From: Neostapfia colusana | Taxonomy: Eukaryota; Streptophyta; Magnoliopsida; Poales; Poaceae | Reading direction: 5' to 3' | Length of the DNA stretch: 64,000 bases | Assembly: GCA_030760725.1 (NCBI GenBank) | Contig: JASWHV010000008.1 | Location: 46,014,057-46,078,056 of the forward strand | Shown: positions 10,186 through 20,752 of the stretch, in pieces | Layout: every line of letters begins with the position of its first letter | How positions within the stretch are numbered: position 1 is the stretch's first letter | The notes under the pieces: generated by a model | Told to the model about the DNA's origin: nothing | Seen by the model: the letters and a program-made list of their open reading frames with translations, nothing else | Database searches by the model: none | Translations under genes and position numbers: made by a program

Positions 10186-10810
10186 ATGGTGCGTACACGG
10201 TCCACGCAAGAGGAGGGAGGTCCGAGTCAGGTTCGTGGTGATGAGTCTCCACCTCTGGAGCAAACCACGACGCAGCAGCAACCACCTCCTCAACCGCCAG
10301 AACTTCCAAGAAACCTTGCGGAGGTTCTCGCTGCAGTGCTCGGCTCGCGCGACGAGCAAACCGAGTTGCTGCGGATGCTGGTGCAGCAGAATGCGTCCCA
10401 TTCAGGAGGACGCCAAGACAATGGGCAACGCCAGCCCCAACAAAGTTCCTATTCAGACTTCCTGGCGACCCATCCACCGGTCTTTACGGAGACCGAATAG
10501 CCTTTGGAGGCGGACAGCTTTATCCGCACTCTGGAGGCGAAGTTCGGGCTGCTACGGTGCACCGAACACCAGAAGGCGCTGTATGCAGCGCAACAACTTC
10601 AAGGAGAAGCCGGTACCTGGTGGGCGAACTACACCGCCTCCTTACCGGCTGGCCACACCGTCACATGGACGGAGTTCTAGGAGGCGTTCCGTGCCCACCA
10701 TATACCTCCCTATGTTATGGAGAGAAAGCTCCAGGAGTTCCTGGCGCTAAAACAAGGCGAGAGGAGTGCTCATGAGTACTCCATGTAATTCAACCGGCTG
10801 GCGCAGTATG
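10186..10810 (+). pseudogene. Element A Gag, N-terminal part (interrupted by solo LTR B)
   Basis: The start is ATG 10186, preceded by an AATGCAG acceptor-like site. The N-terminus MVRTRSTQEEGG is followed by a Gln/Pro-rich stretch, the conserved SDFLATHPPVF motif and the retrotransposon Gag core (WWANYTAS, QEFLALKQGE). In-frame stops occur after FTETE (10498-10500), in the TWTEF block (about 10678) and in the HEYSM block (about 10786). The frame stops at the GTATG target site of B and resumes unchanged at 27522. It would form the capsid-like shell of virus-like particles; here it is inactive. Confidence 0.85.
10806..10810. repeat. Left target-site duplication of solo LTR B (GTATG)
   Basis: GTATG precedes the inverted LTR at 10811 and is repeated at 27517-27521 directly after it. 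The gag frame of A reads through when B and one GTATG copy are left out. Confidence 0.9.
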
Positions 10811-13537
10811 TGTGGATACCACCCCGTGGATCACCCACTCCAGGACCGCAGAGGGTGGCACCGTGTGATGCGGCATCCAACAGCACACAACAAAAGATTA
10901 AGAACAAAATACAAACTTGTAGTTGATATAAAAACAGCGGAAGTCTTTTACAAACCTAGTGTACAGCGGAAGTATTATACATAGTTAAACTCTCATACTA
11001 GCTAAGCAAAAAGTGTAGCCGTCCAGCCCGGGGATGCTACACACTAGCAGCACTCAAACGAAGATTTACGGCGGCGTGCAGGGCTCCAGATCGGCCATGT
11101 ACCCCGACAGGGGAATCGCCTCATCCTCGGAACCTTCCTCATAGCTCTCACCTGCACATAGCTCAAATATTGCAACCGTGAGCATGATGGCTCATCAAGT
11201 CTTAACCGACAATCCTAGGCATGGAACTCTACATGCAAGAATGTGTAAGGTAGGAAAAAGGACTTTGCAATCAAGACACGCCTACTTGTTGGTCCTCATT
11301 TTCAGTTTTATAGCATCAGTTTAATGAGCTTTAGGCAACCCTCACATCAGAAGTCCACAATCAAACAAGAAACGCTTTCCTCCGATATGGTGATGCCCAG
11401 AGTGGAAGATAAACTTAATTAGCTCTACATCTACAGCAAACATGGTTTCAAAACATTAATAATTCATCACAGCATATTATCATTCATCTGGCTTATTGTT
11501 CTTCTTACTATGTCATAGAACAGTGAACAAGCGGTACTCAAATAACCGCGAGGGACGGTGATTGCAATCAAGAGACACCCGTACAATACGTCACATACAC
11601 CCACTTTCAGAAGCGTGATTCTACACCCCTTCCTATTCTGTTGTATGCGACAACCTTTCAAAGGCAACCCAAATGCCAAACCGGTCCATCCGTAACGGGC
11701 AGGAGGTCCCCGTGTGGAGCGTGACTGTGCCCACCGGCAGATTTACACCTTGCTACCCTCAACCCGCTCCTATTTACGGTTGGGTAAGCCTCGGCACCCA
11801 GGTTAACCAATTACATCGGTTTCCTGCTTATGTCAGTATGCCATCCGGTACTGTTTGATACTTGTTCAGCAGGCCCGCACACGACTCGGTCCTCAATCGA
11901 CACCAACAGGGCTACGCACGTGAGACCTCCACTCACTGCATCATATACCCCCCCTACTGGGTCTCATTTTCACCACTCTTAAGCCATTTTCTACTCTAAA
12001 CCAAACCGTGTGATAAAACCTTACCTCGTGAGTAGATTCCAGCTACTCGACTTCTACCGAGATCCTAAGCATATTAGCACGGCATTCTCTACTCGTTGAG
12101 TCTGTAAACTATGCAACCCTCCATAGGATTTAAAAGTTTATGCAAGTGGGGTTTCAATCACCCTAACTCTAAATGCAAGCATTCACCCTAGACATAAGTG
12201 ATACAAATAAAGAATTTGTAAAAGTACTTAAATTCAAACCGGGGCTTGCCTGGTTGCGAGTTAAACGAAAAGTCAGCGTCGGGTGGGAGGACGTCCAACG
12301 GCTCCGGTGTATCTTCAACTTCGGTGACTATATGAGATGTAGCAAAATATATGTATAAGTGCTAATGAAATATAAGAATTCACTTTTATTTTAGCTACTG
12401 CTATCTATGTTCCTTAATTGACTTTGTGATTTTTACAGTGAATACTAGACTCTCTAAGGATGATCTGAGCAAAATTTGGAGAAATTCCATTGCACCTTGT
12501 GGTCTCCAAAATTCCCACAAGTACAAAGCTTCTCTGAATTTTGAGTTCAAATCTGGAGTTTTAACATGTCTAACAGTGTAAGATTTGATTAGGGTAAGTC
12601 TCCAGGGTTCTAAAAAAATTTGTTTCACCATTTTTGGAGCTACCAACTGAGAGATATGAATTTTTGAAGTTGGACAGGAGTTCTGAAAGTTTCTGTTTAG
12701 AATTTGATTTTTTAAATAGAGGCTAAACTTTGGAAGGAAATTTGGCCCAACAAATGAACTCCAATGAATCCCAAATTTTTACTGGAGATCAGTAACTATG
12801 AAAAGGATTAGCTGCCCAAATTTGGGAATGTTTCATAAAGAACTGCTCCTGAAATAAATCTCCAAAAGATTTAATAAAAACAATTCTACAGAAATTCCTG
12901 TGCATTTTCATAGCAAGCAATTTGTTTCTCTGTGATTTACTCCTCATGAGGATTCCAACAAAATTGGTCTCACCCTTTTTGGAGTTTTCTACACAAAGTT
13001 ATGGGCTTGCAAAGATTAGCTAATTTCTGGAATTATTTGCCTAACAGAAACTTCAAATAATTGTGACCGGGCCCACTGTTTGTAACCGGACCAGTGGAAT
13101 TGAGGCAACACCGGGGGCTACGGAGTTAACCCGTGCAGCCACAGCCGATCCCGTGCCGCACCCCGATCCCGCGCCTGGGCCGTGCAACTGACAGGTGGGA
13201 CAGGCCTCCACCGTCGTCTTCCTCGCGCCCGGACGGCCCCCTCGCCGGAGCAACGGCGGTACCTCGCCGGAACGGCTGCCCAGTGCCCTAGACGTCCCAA
13301 ATCTCGCTGCCTGTGCCCAAAACCTGACGAGAAACACGCTGGGAAATTTGGTGGCGGCGCTAAATGGCCGGAAATACCTCCCCTACGGCGGCAGCGGCAA
13401 ACTCCACCACGACGCCGTTGTTCTCGCATGGAAGACGAGTATTCCGGTTGGGGAGAGCACCACAAGCACCAGGGTGATGTGAGGAGCACGTTTTTGCATC
13501 CAAAGATGGGTAAAAAATCGTGCAAAGTGTAGCTCGA
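10811..13537 (-). repeat. Solo LTR B, 3' portion (family A, inverted)
   Basis: The sequence is the reverse complement of the distal ~2.73 kb of the A LTR, with the LTR end (TGTGGATACC on +) at 10811. It is split at 13537 by element C and resumes at 26358. Together the pieces total about 3.88 kb, one LTR length, with no internal region attached. It is therefore a solo LTR formed by LTR-LTR recombination. It has the full exon set of the candidate LTR gene. Confidence 0.9.
11066..13429 (-). CDS. Candidate three-exon LTR gene in solo LTR B (71 aa)
   Basis: Exons on the - strand: 13429-13378 (ATG; MREQRRRGGVCRCRRRG), 12327-12250 (VTEVEDTPEPLDVLPP...) and 11151-11066 (GESYEEGSEDEAI... ending LEPCTPP, stop TAA). 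Lengths of 52, 78 and 86 nt equal those in the A 5' LTR, with no indel and no stop. Splice boundaries are GAG|GTATTT, ATATAG, CCAG|GCAAGC (GC donor) and GTGCAG. The N-terminus is Arg-rich and the rest acidic. All residue differences from A's copy are substitutions. As a solo LTR with its own TATA and poly(A) signal it could be an independent transcription unit. Function is unknown and the model is inferred. Confidence 0.4.
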
Positions 13538-13680
13538 TGTGACGCCCGGTCCTGTGAAACACAGAACCCAGCTGATGCATATGTGTGCCCAGGATGTTCA
13601 TCACACATACACATGTAATCCACAAACTGAATTCAGAATATAACCACGAATAATAGGGTTTAAATACTTTATTACATCAA

Positions 13681-13770
13681 TCTCTAGCTTATTCTTGCAG
13701 CGGAAGTCTCTAACTTATTCTAGCAGCAGAAGCCTCTAACTTATTCTAGCAGCGGAAGTCTCTAAACGAT
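13681..13770 (-). repeat. Triple 26-bp repeat near the 3' end of the C LTR
   Basis: Three near-identical 26-bp units (sense core CTTCCGCTGCTAGAATAAG) lie 3' of the last proposed exon and upstream of AATAAA. The other LTR has the same array (about 22925-23010). The CTTCCGCTG core also occurs singly at the matching place in A, D, E and F. Confidence 0.7.
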
Positions 13771-13843
13771 AGTGGAAGCATACTAAACAGCAGCAGCGGC
13801 TCCATCTTCAACTCCACAGGCAAGTTGACTGTAGTTCCCACGC

Positions 13844-15543
13844 CTAGTACTCCACATGGTCCTCGAAGTACCCCTCTCCTGTTGCTGATGTTCGTATGAT
13901 AATGCAAGGGTGAGTACATGTCGTACTCAGCAAGTGCAGGAAGTATGACATGTAGCTTTCAACAAGGTAGGAATAAAAAGGCTTATTGCAGAAAGCAAAG
14001 TTTATTTCACAAACATGATAAAAACAGCAATTATCTTTAAGTGAATATAATCCCAACATATATCCAATTAACACAGCAACATACCTCCATCATAGTTTAC
14101 CACTTATCATGTCTCATCCAGACATTAATCTTTCTAATCTTTCGTCTCATGCTCATGATATCCATAACCATCTCATATTCATACAATCTCATATTCATCT
14201 CATATTCATATATTCTGAAACCAAACTCATTGTTCCGACTCAACAGTCCCGAAACCAAATCTCAATGACCAAATCATAACCATACCAATCACCAAACCAA
14301 TTACCATCCCAATAACCATCCCATCTAATCATGGAAGTTGGCTAGGTGCTTGTGACCGGAAGCACGGATATCATGATAGTTTTACACTCTGCAGAGGTGG
14401 CACCACTTTACCCACAAGTTTGTGATGTCGTCACCCGTCGGCGACTGCAGAACCTCCATTATTCTAGTACACAACCGTCGGTGTATGGCCAAGAGATCAC
14501 AAAATAGCCTTTACAAAGGGGCTACTAGATGTATGGACTCACTAAGGTTTCACCGGCAGGCTCGAATCGCCATTCTCCGACGTACGGGCCCCTCTTGTGC
14601 CATGCAGTTCCCAGGGCAGTCCTCTCTTGACTCCCATTCCCCACGCCTTCCACGGTCCATAACAATCTAGCAACTTACCTAATTAGTCAGCTAAGCCACA
14701 CCCATACTTGGCCTTGTGGTGGCACTGTTTTCCTGGCATGTGCTCGCATGAACCGGTCCTTAGATCTACGGCAAGTAAACCACCATGTCATTCTACCACA
14801 TCCACAAACCAAGCTTTCCTAGATCTCCCCCGATTCATGTTCATTATTATCATTAAGTTCTTATCATCATTATTCATATGAGTGCAGTACTTAGACATGT
14901 TCTATCTCGCTTCCCATATCCCGTAGATTAGCGAAGCAAAAAGAAAAAACGACCATACCCGACTCATTAACTTTCCCGGCGACAAGGGTGGTTAACAAAA
15001 CTAGTAAACTCCTATAAAAGGATGTCCCATCAAGTTGACTCAAGCATACACAGTTTTCACAAACAAAAGAGTTTCAAAACATGGGATCAATATGGTCAAG
15101 GGGCTCTTGCCTTGTTCCTGTGGCTTTTGTTGCTCACGTGTCTCAAAGTCTTGGTGTTGTAGTCCTTCATAGATGGCTTCCTGAGCTTGACCTTCTACTT
15201 ACGACCACACACATACAAAATGTATAGCAATCAACATCATTCACAAACTTTACTCAAGATGCAATGGTATAGATGGATGCAAATCCTATGGTGCTGTTTT
15301 ATTAAACCAGTTTGTACGTGTTCTTGCATGTTTTAATAGGCTTGCATGGGGTTTTATGGTGAACAATGGTGTAAGGATCAAGTGTGGACGGGGTGATGAT
15401 CTTGACTCAATATCTAGATCAATTCCACCCTCAAAAACCGATCAACATGTGATCTGTCCACACGAAAAAGCTTCTGTTCGAAGAAAACAGATGCGAAGAA
15501 ACCATGATGATGTCGTAAGGTGGTAAAAAAGACCTACCTCACT
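13844..15543 (-). CDS. Candidate LTR gene, exons 1(partial)-3, C 3' LTR
   Basis: Exon 2 is 15194-15111 (GQAQEAIYEGLQHQDF..., Gln/Glu-rich, 84 nt) and exon 3 is 13878-13844 (GEGYFEDHVEY then TAG). Exon 2 ends CAAG|GCAAGA, a GC donor; its acceptor is AAGTAG. Exon 3 follows CAACAG. An upstream open exon ends at GAGAA|GTGAGG (15543); it includes AIARRKALPPGR but shows no ATG after the TATA box, so the 5' end is unresolved. All joins are phase 1. The second LTR has the same exon 2 and 3 lengths, open and with non-identical residues. The product would be a short acidic peptide like those of A/B and D. No transcript support. Confidence 0.33.
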
Positions 15544-15728
15544 TCTCCCTGGTGGCAGGGCCTTCCTCCTAGCAATGGCAGCAAGACAGATCGTTGGCTC
15601 TCTTTCAGCGACGGCGAGCGTGACGGGGCTAACTCCGACGAAGGTGTTTAACTCGGCGAGTTCGGGGCTAGGGCCTCTAAGTTGTCGACTTGAATAGGTG
15701 TTACGTCCAGAGGGGGTATTTTGGGTTC

Positions 15729-15736
15729 TATTTATA
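15729..15736 (-). promoter_or_regulatory. TATA box of the C 3' LTR
   Basis: The sense reading is CCTTTATAAATAGAACCC, a strong plant TATA box. It lies directly downstream (sense) of the G-box array and about 190 bp upstream of the first proposed donor. It is conserved in the other LTR at 25012-25019. Confidence 0.7.
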
Positions 15737-15919
15737 AAGGGATAAAGAAGAGTCCTACTCTGTTTGGATTTCAAAAAAGAGTCCTATTCAATTTGTTTTG
15801 GGATCTTAACAACTTATCTTCAATTGATTTGGGTGTGGTAGCAACGTGGAAGAAATCGTGTCAGTTTCCTCCGTACCAGATATTCCCCCGCGTTCAGGAG
15901 AAAAACCGCTTAAGGATCT

Positions 15920-16935
15920 CGTCACCTCCGCAGGGGTGAGCTCCGGAGGCTCCACGTGTCCAGCGAGGGCCGGGCCTCCCTTTTCTGCAGAGGCAGGCTC
16001 CGGTCGTGCCACGTGTCTGGCGGGCGGGACCTCCCCTCTCCTCGGAGGCGAGCTCCGTGTGCGCCACGTGTCTGGCAGGGTCGGGCCCCCCTCTCCTTCA
16101 GAGGCGAGATCCGTGTGTGCCACGTGTCTGGCGGGATTGGGCCTCCCTCTTTTTCAGAGGCGAGCCCGGGGGGCGCCACGTGTCAGTACCGGATCTCCCC
16201 TCTCTTCAGAGGGGAGCTTTGAGAGTGCCACATGTCCAACAGCATCGGACCTCTGTTCTCCTCGGAGATGAGCTTCGATGTCGACAAGTGTCCCGTGGTG
16301 TCTTCTCCTCGGAGGCGAGCTCCGAGATCGACACGTGTCCAGCAGTGTCGGACCTCCTTTCTCCTCAGCGGTGATCTCCGAGGACGCCACGTGTCCAGCA
16401 GAGCCGGACCTCTCGGAGGCGAGCTCCGAGGGTGAAACGTGTCTAGCGGGGCCGGACCTCTCGGAGGCGAGCTCCGAGGGTGACACGTGTCTAGCGCGGC
16501 CGGACCTCTCGGAGGCGAGCTCCGAGGGTGACACGTGTCTAGCAGGGCCGGACCTCTCGGAGGCGAGCTCCGAGGGCGACACATGTCCCGCGGGACCGAA
16601 CCTCATCCCTTCTGCAGGAGTGAGCTCCGCGGACGCCACGTGTCCCGCGGTGCCGGACCTCGCTTCCTCTGCAGGGGTGAGCTCCACGGGTGACACGTGT
16701 CCCACGGGGCTGGTCCTCGCTTCCCTGCGAAGACTAGCTCTGGTGGTGACACGTGTCCTGCAGGGCTGGACCTCGCTTCTCCGCAGAGACAAGCCCCGGT
16801 GGCAACACGTGTCCAGTGGGCCTGACCTCGCCCCTTCCACAGAGGCGAGCTCCGAGCCTGCCACGTGGCCAGCGATGCCGGACCTCACCCCGTCCGCAGG
16901 GATGAGCTCGGAAAGCGCCACGTGGCCAGCAGGCC
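15920..16935 (-). repeat. Tandem G-box/ABRE array in U3 of the C 3' LTR
   Basis: About 19 units of 48-57 bp each carry CACGTGTC (sense GACACGTG) or a close variant, together with a GAGCTCCGAGG / CCTCGGAGG inverted pair. The four most regular units (about 16393-16580) have a 48-bp period. Several units contain GGACACGTGGC in sense, the known plant ABRE/G-box core bound by bZIP factors. The array stops about 190 bp before the TATA box, the position of an enhancer. It stays open in several frames because the unit is short of stops; that is not evidence of a protein. Confidence 0.9.
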
Positions 16936-18535
16936 GGGGAAGTGTCGACAACGCTCCTCGGTGACTTGGAATTTGTTCTTTTCGGCCATCTTTCTCCCGT
17001 TCTACTTCTTTTAAAATGTTTCTCTTTATGAAATATGCATGTATGCATGGATATGAAATTGAGGGTGTTACAAACCTACCCCCCTTAAACTGAATCTCGC
17101 CCTCGAGATTCGATAGAGTGGAGAATAGATGAGAGAATTCTGCCTTGATGTCTTCCTCACACTCCCATGTAGCTTCAGCTTCCGTGGGATGGCTCCGTTG
17201 TACCTTGCACCAACGGATCACTTTGTTCCTCGTGACCCTTTCCTTTACGTCCAAAATTTGGACAGGGTGCTCTAGATAGGTCAGATCCTCTTGAAGATCG
17301 AGCTCAACCATTGGTACTTGTTCTTCCGGTACTGTCAAGCACTTCTTGAGCTGGGATACATGAAACACGTCATGCACATCGGAGAGGTGCGTTGAGAGCT
17401 CTAGTTGATAGGCTACCTCTCCTCGCTTGCCCAAAATCTTGAATGGCTCGATGTAGCGAGGTGCTAACTTGCCATTGATGTTGAAACGTCGTTGGCCTCG
17501 GATAGGTGATACCTTAAGGTACACGAAGTCTCCTACTTCGAAGGTCAACTTTCTTCGCCTATTGTCCGCGTAACCCTTTTGTCGCGACTGAGCAGCCTTC
17601 AAGTTCTCCCGTATCATTTGGACTTGCTTCTCAGCTTCTTGCAGCAGTTCGGGTCCAAACACTTGGTTCTCTCTGGTCTCATTCCAGAACAGCAGCATTC
17701 TACACCGTCTACCATACAATGCTTCGAAAGGTGACATCTTCAAGCTGGCTTGGTAGCTGTTATTGTATGAGAACTCAGCATACAGCAAACTCCTATCCCA
17801 ACTACGTCCATGTTTTAAGGCGCATGCTCTCAACATGTCTTCCAGAATTTGATTTGTCCTCTCGGTTTGCCCATCGGTTTGCGGGTGATAAGCGGAGCTA
17901 AAATCCAGTCGTGTACCCATAGCTTCATGCAGCTTCTTCCAGAACCTAGAGGTAAATTGGATACCCCGATCTGAAACTATCCTTTTCGGGACTCCATGAC
18001 GGCACACGATTTGCTCCAAGTACAGCTCGGCTAGTTGTGCAACATTGTACTTGGTTTTAACAGGAAGGAAATGAGCTGTTTTCATCAATTGGTCCACAAT
18101 AACCCAGATGGAGTCGTAACCCGACTGAGTACGTGGTAATCCGACGATGAAATCCATGCTGATGTCTTCCCACTTCCACTCGGATACTTTCAATGGTTGC
18201 AACAGTCCAGTGGGTCTTTGATGTTCGGCCTTCACCCGTTGGCACGTGTCGCATAAGGCAACATATTCAGCTATGTCCCTTTTCATACCATCCCACCAAT
18301 AGCAAGTTTTCAGGTCCTTGTACATCTTTGTACTGCCGGTGTGTATTGAATAGGGTGAGTCATGTGTCTCCTTTAATATCGTGTCGTGGATGTGCTTCAC
18401 GTTAGGCACACAAATCCTTTTTCCCAACCAAAGCGTACCCTTCTCGTCTTTCTTGAAGTCCTTTTCTATGCCTTGTCGGATTCTTTCCTTGATCTCTTTG
18501 ATTTTTTCATGCGTTGCTTGGCCATCTCGTATCAC
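16154..18535 (-). pseudogene. Element C integrase, chromodomain-like tail and run-on into the LTR
   Basis: An open run of 793 codons. The first ~490 are Pol: a zinc-binding head (HTGSTKMYKD..., CDTCQRVKAEH), integrase core (SMDFIVGLP, IVSDRGIQFTSRFW, SSAYHPQTDGQTER), then DVFHVSQLKK and a chromodomain-like tail ending EDIKAEFSHLFS. The expected stop after LFS is missing, so the frame crosses the PPT at 17079 and continues about 306 codons into the 3' LTR, reading the G-box array as 16-residue Ser/Pro repeats (ARHVSPSELASERSGP). The Trp expected in the VQW position of the chromodomain is Arg. An in-frame TAA just upstream (18538-18536) separates it from RNase H. Confidence 0.85.
17079..17089 (-). 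other. Polypurine tract of element C
   Basis: The sense reading TTTAAGGGGGG lies a few bases before the LTR start (17072). The CTCGAGATT box next to it is shared with D. Confidence 0.8.
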
Positions 18536-18964
18536 TTATTCCAGCGAAGAATGGAGTTCCATCACTTCCATCTCATTCAAGAACCCGATATGTAACCGTT
18601 CGAAATTCTTGCGCAGCTCGGGCGGTAGCTCCCGAACCGTGAGTTGGTGGCATGCTCCCTTTCGGCTCCATGCATCAGCTACTACATTGGCCTTTCCAGG
18701 GTGACAGTTAATTCCAGCATCACAATCCTTGATGAGTTCTAACCATCGACGTTGTCTCAAATTCAAATCCGTTTGGGTGAATATATACTTGAGGCTTTTG
18801 TGATCCATATAGATCTCACATCGGTGGCCTAGGATATAATGCCTCCAAATGTTTAAGGCATGTACCACGGCTGCGAGTTCCAAGTCATGCGTGGGGTAAT
18901 TCAGCTCGTGTTTCTTTAGTTGTCTCGACGCATAGGCTACCACTTGTCCCTCTTGCATGAGCAC
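18536..18964 (-). pseudogene. Element C RNase H
   Basis: Motifs are VAYASRQLKKHELNYPTHD, LELAAVVHALNIWRHY, TDHKSLKYIFTQ-type (here MDHKSLKYIFTQTDLN) and NVVADAWSRK (usually NVVADALSRK). The frame is shared with the blocks on each side but closed by TAA codons at 18978 and at the 18536 end. In a living element it degrades the RNA of the RNA-DNA hybrid. Confidence 0.82.
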
Positions 18965-19720
18965 ACATCCAAGTCCTTAACTTGATGCGTCACAATATAT
19001 GTCGAAACCCTTGCTTACGTCCGGCAATACCAAAACTGGCACAGTGGTTAGCCTTTTCTTGAGCTCCTCAAAGCTTTCTTGGCACGCTGGTGTCCACTGA
19101 AATGCCCTTCCCTTCATTAGCAATTCAGTCATAGGCTTTGCTATTTTGGAGAAATCTTGATATCCAGCCACCCCAAGGAAACTCCGAATATCTCTCATGT
19201 TTTGCGGTTGGTTCCACTTCAGAACATCTCCCACTTTTCCGGGATCAACCGATACTCCTCTCTCAGAGATGATGTGGCCTAGGAACGATATCTCCTTTAG
19301 CCAAAATTGACACTTGCTGAACTTGGCATACAATTGATGCTCTCGCAGTTTCTGCAATGTCAATCACAAATGTTCTTCATGTTCTTCCTCACTTTTTGAA
19401 TACACCATGATATCGTTGATGAAAACCACGACGAACATGTCCCAGTACTCCATGAAGACCTTATTCATGAGGTACATGAAATATGCGGGTGCATTTGTTA
19501 ACCCAAAAGACATAACGGTATATTCATACGAACCATACCATGTTCGAAAGGCAGTCTTGGGTATGTCGGAGGACTTAATCTTCAGATGGAAGTATCCCGA
19601 CCGAAGATTAATCTTGGAGAAGATTCAGGTACCTTTCATTTGGTCGAATAGGTCCTCTATACAGGGCAGCGGGTATTTATTCTTGATCGTCACCTCATTG
19701 AGAGACCTATAATCCACACA
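18965..19720 (-). pseudogene. Element C reverse transcriptase (catalytic loop mutated)
   Basis: The frame runs from about 19700 (the NEVTIKNKYP-type block) to 18977 (FDIYCDASS), with a TGA before TLQKLREHQ. The catalytic loop at about 19423-19412 reads FIND where related elements have FIDD: the first Asp is Asn. The thumb/connection block LREHQLYAKFSKCQFWLKE and FLGVAGY are recognisable. Loss of the metal-binding Asp would abolish polymerase activity even without the stops. Confidence 0.8.
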
Positions 19721-20597
19721 CATCCTTTGGGTCCCATCCTTCTTGTCTATGAAGAGCACGGGGGCTCCCCATGGTGATGAGCTTGGGCGTATAAAACCCT
19801 TTTTCTCGCTGCTCCTGAATTTGCTTCTTGAGTTCCACTAGTTCATTAACGGGCATCCTATACGGCCTCTTTGCTATAGGTGCAGTTCCAGGTACCAAAT
19901 CAATGGCATACCTGGAAGTTCTTCTGGGAACACGTCCAAAAATTCTTGAACCACCGGAATACTTTCCAATGTTGCTTCTTTGACGTGGTTCAACGTTATC
20001 TTCTCGGTTACCGGTTTGGCTGACTCGAACTCAATACGAGTTCCGTGCTCGTTTGTCAACTGCAGGCTCCTCTTAGCACATTGTATCACTCCATTGTGCT
20101 TGCTTAACCAATCCATTCCGAGTATTATATCAAGCCTTTGGGAATCCAAGACAATAGCACACATCCTTTGGGTCCCATCCTTCTTGTCTACGAAGAGCAC
20201 GGGGGCTCCCCATGGTGATGAGCTTCGGCGTATAAAACCCTTTTTCTAGCTGCTCCTAAATTTGCTTCTTGAGTTCCACTAGTTCATTAACAGGCATCCT
20301 ATACGGCCTCTTTGCTATAGGTGCAGTTCCAGGTACCAAATCAATGGCATACCTGGAAGTTCTTCCGGGAACATGTCCAAAAATTCTTGAACCACCAGAA
20401 TACTTTCCAATGTTGCTTCTTTGACATGGTTCAACATTACCTTCTCTGTTATCGGTTGGGCTGACTCGAACTCAATACGAGTTCCGTGCTCGTTTGTCAA
20501 CTGCATGGTCCTCTTAGCACATTGTATCACTCCATTGTGCTTGCTTAATCAATCCATTCCAAGTATTATATCAATCCTTTAGGAATCCAAGACAATA
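19716..20597 (-). repeat. 441-bp tandem duplication across the protease-RT junction of C
   Basis: 19716-20156 and 20157-20597 are near-identical copies with a 441-bp offset (for example ACACATCCTTTGGGTCCC at 19718 and 20159). The copies cover the end of the protease region (CAKRxxQLTNEHGTRIEFES) and the linker before RT (EELPGMP). They differ at more than a dozen positions, so the duplication is not an assembly copy. 441 is a multiple of three, but both copies carry a deletion after EELPGMP. Confidence 0.9.
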
Positions 20598-20752
20598 AGG
20601 TTGGCAAGGAAGTCTACCCCCCTTATTTTAAGGTTCACTTTCGGACATACTACATAAGTCCTCATCTCTCCACCGGGAGAATTAACAAACATAGTATATT
20701 TCATGTGTGATATGGGAAGATTATACTTGGCAACATACTTGGATGATATGAA

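Larger units (their letters stand above)
13538..17072 (-). repeat. 3' LTR of element C (3535 bp)
   Basis: In sense it begins TGTAACACCCTC at 17072 and ends ...GGGCGTCACA at 13538. Order in sense: a tandem G-box array (about 16935-15920), TATAAATA (15736-15729), a candidate three-exon gene (15543-13844), three 26-bp repeats holding CTTCCGCTG, a poly(A) signal (13673-13668) and the LTR end. The partner is 22782-26357. Confidence 0.92.

Noticed and set aside
10186..10230. A Gag N-terminus (MVRTRSTQEEGG) as another histone H3 mimic
   Set aside because: Only MxRT and a later GG agree; the ARKS block is absent. E (MART) and F (MTHTR) Gags are similarly non-specific.
15920..16935. CRISPR-like repeat array
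   Set aside because: Units are contiguous tandem repeats with no unique spacers, inside an LTR of a plant retrotransposon.
15846..16964. Long overlapping ORFs on both strands across the GC-rich array of the C LTRs
   Set aside because: They are reading frames of a 48-57 bp tandem repeat that lacks stop codons; codon-like periodicity follows from the repeat length.
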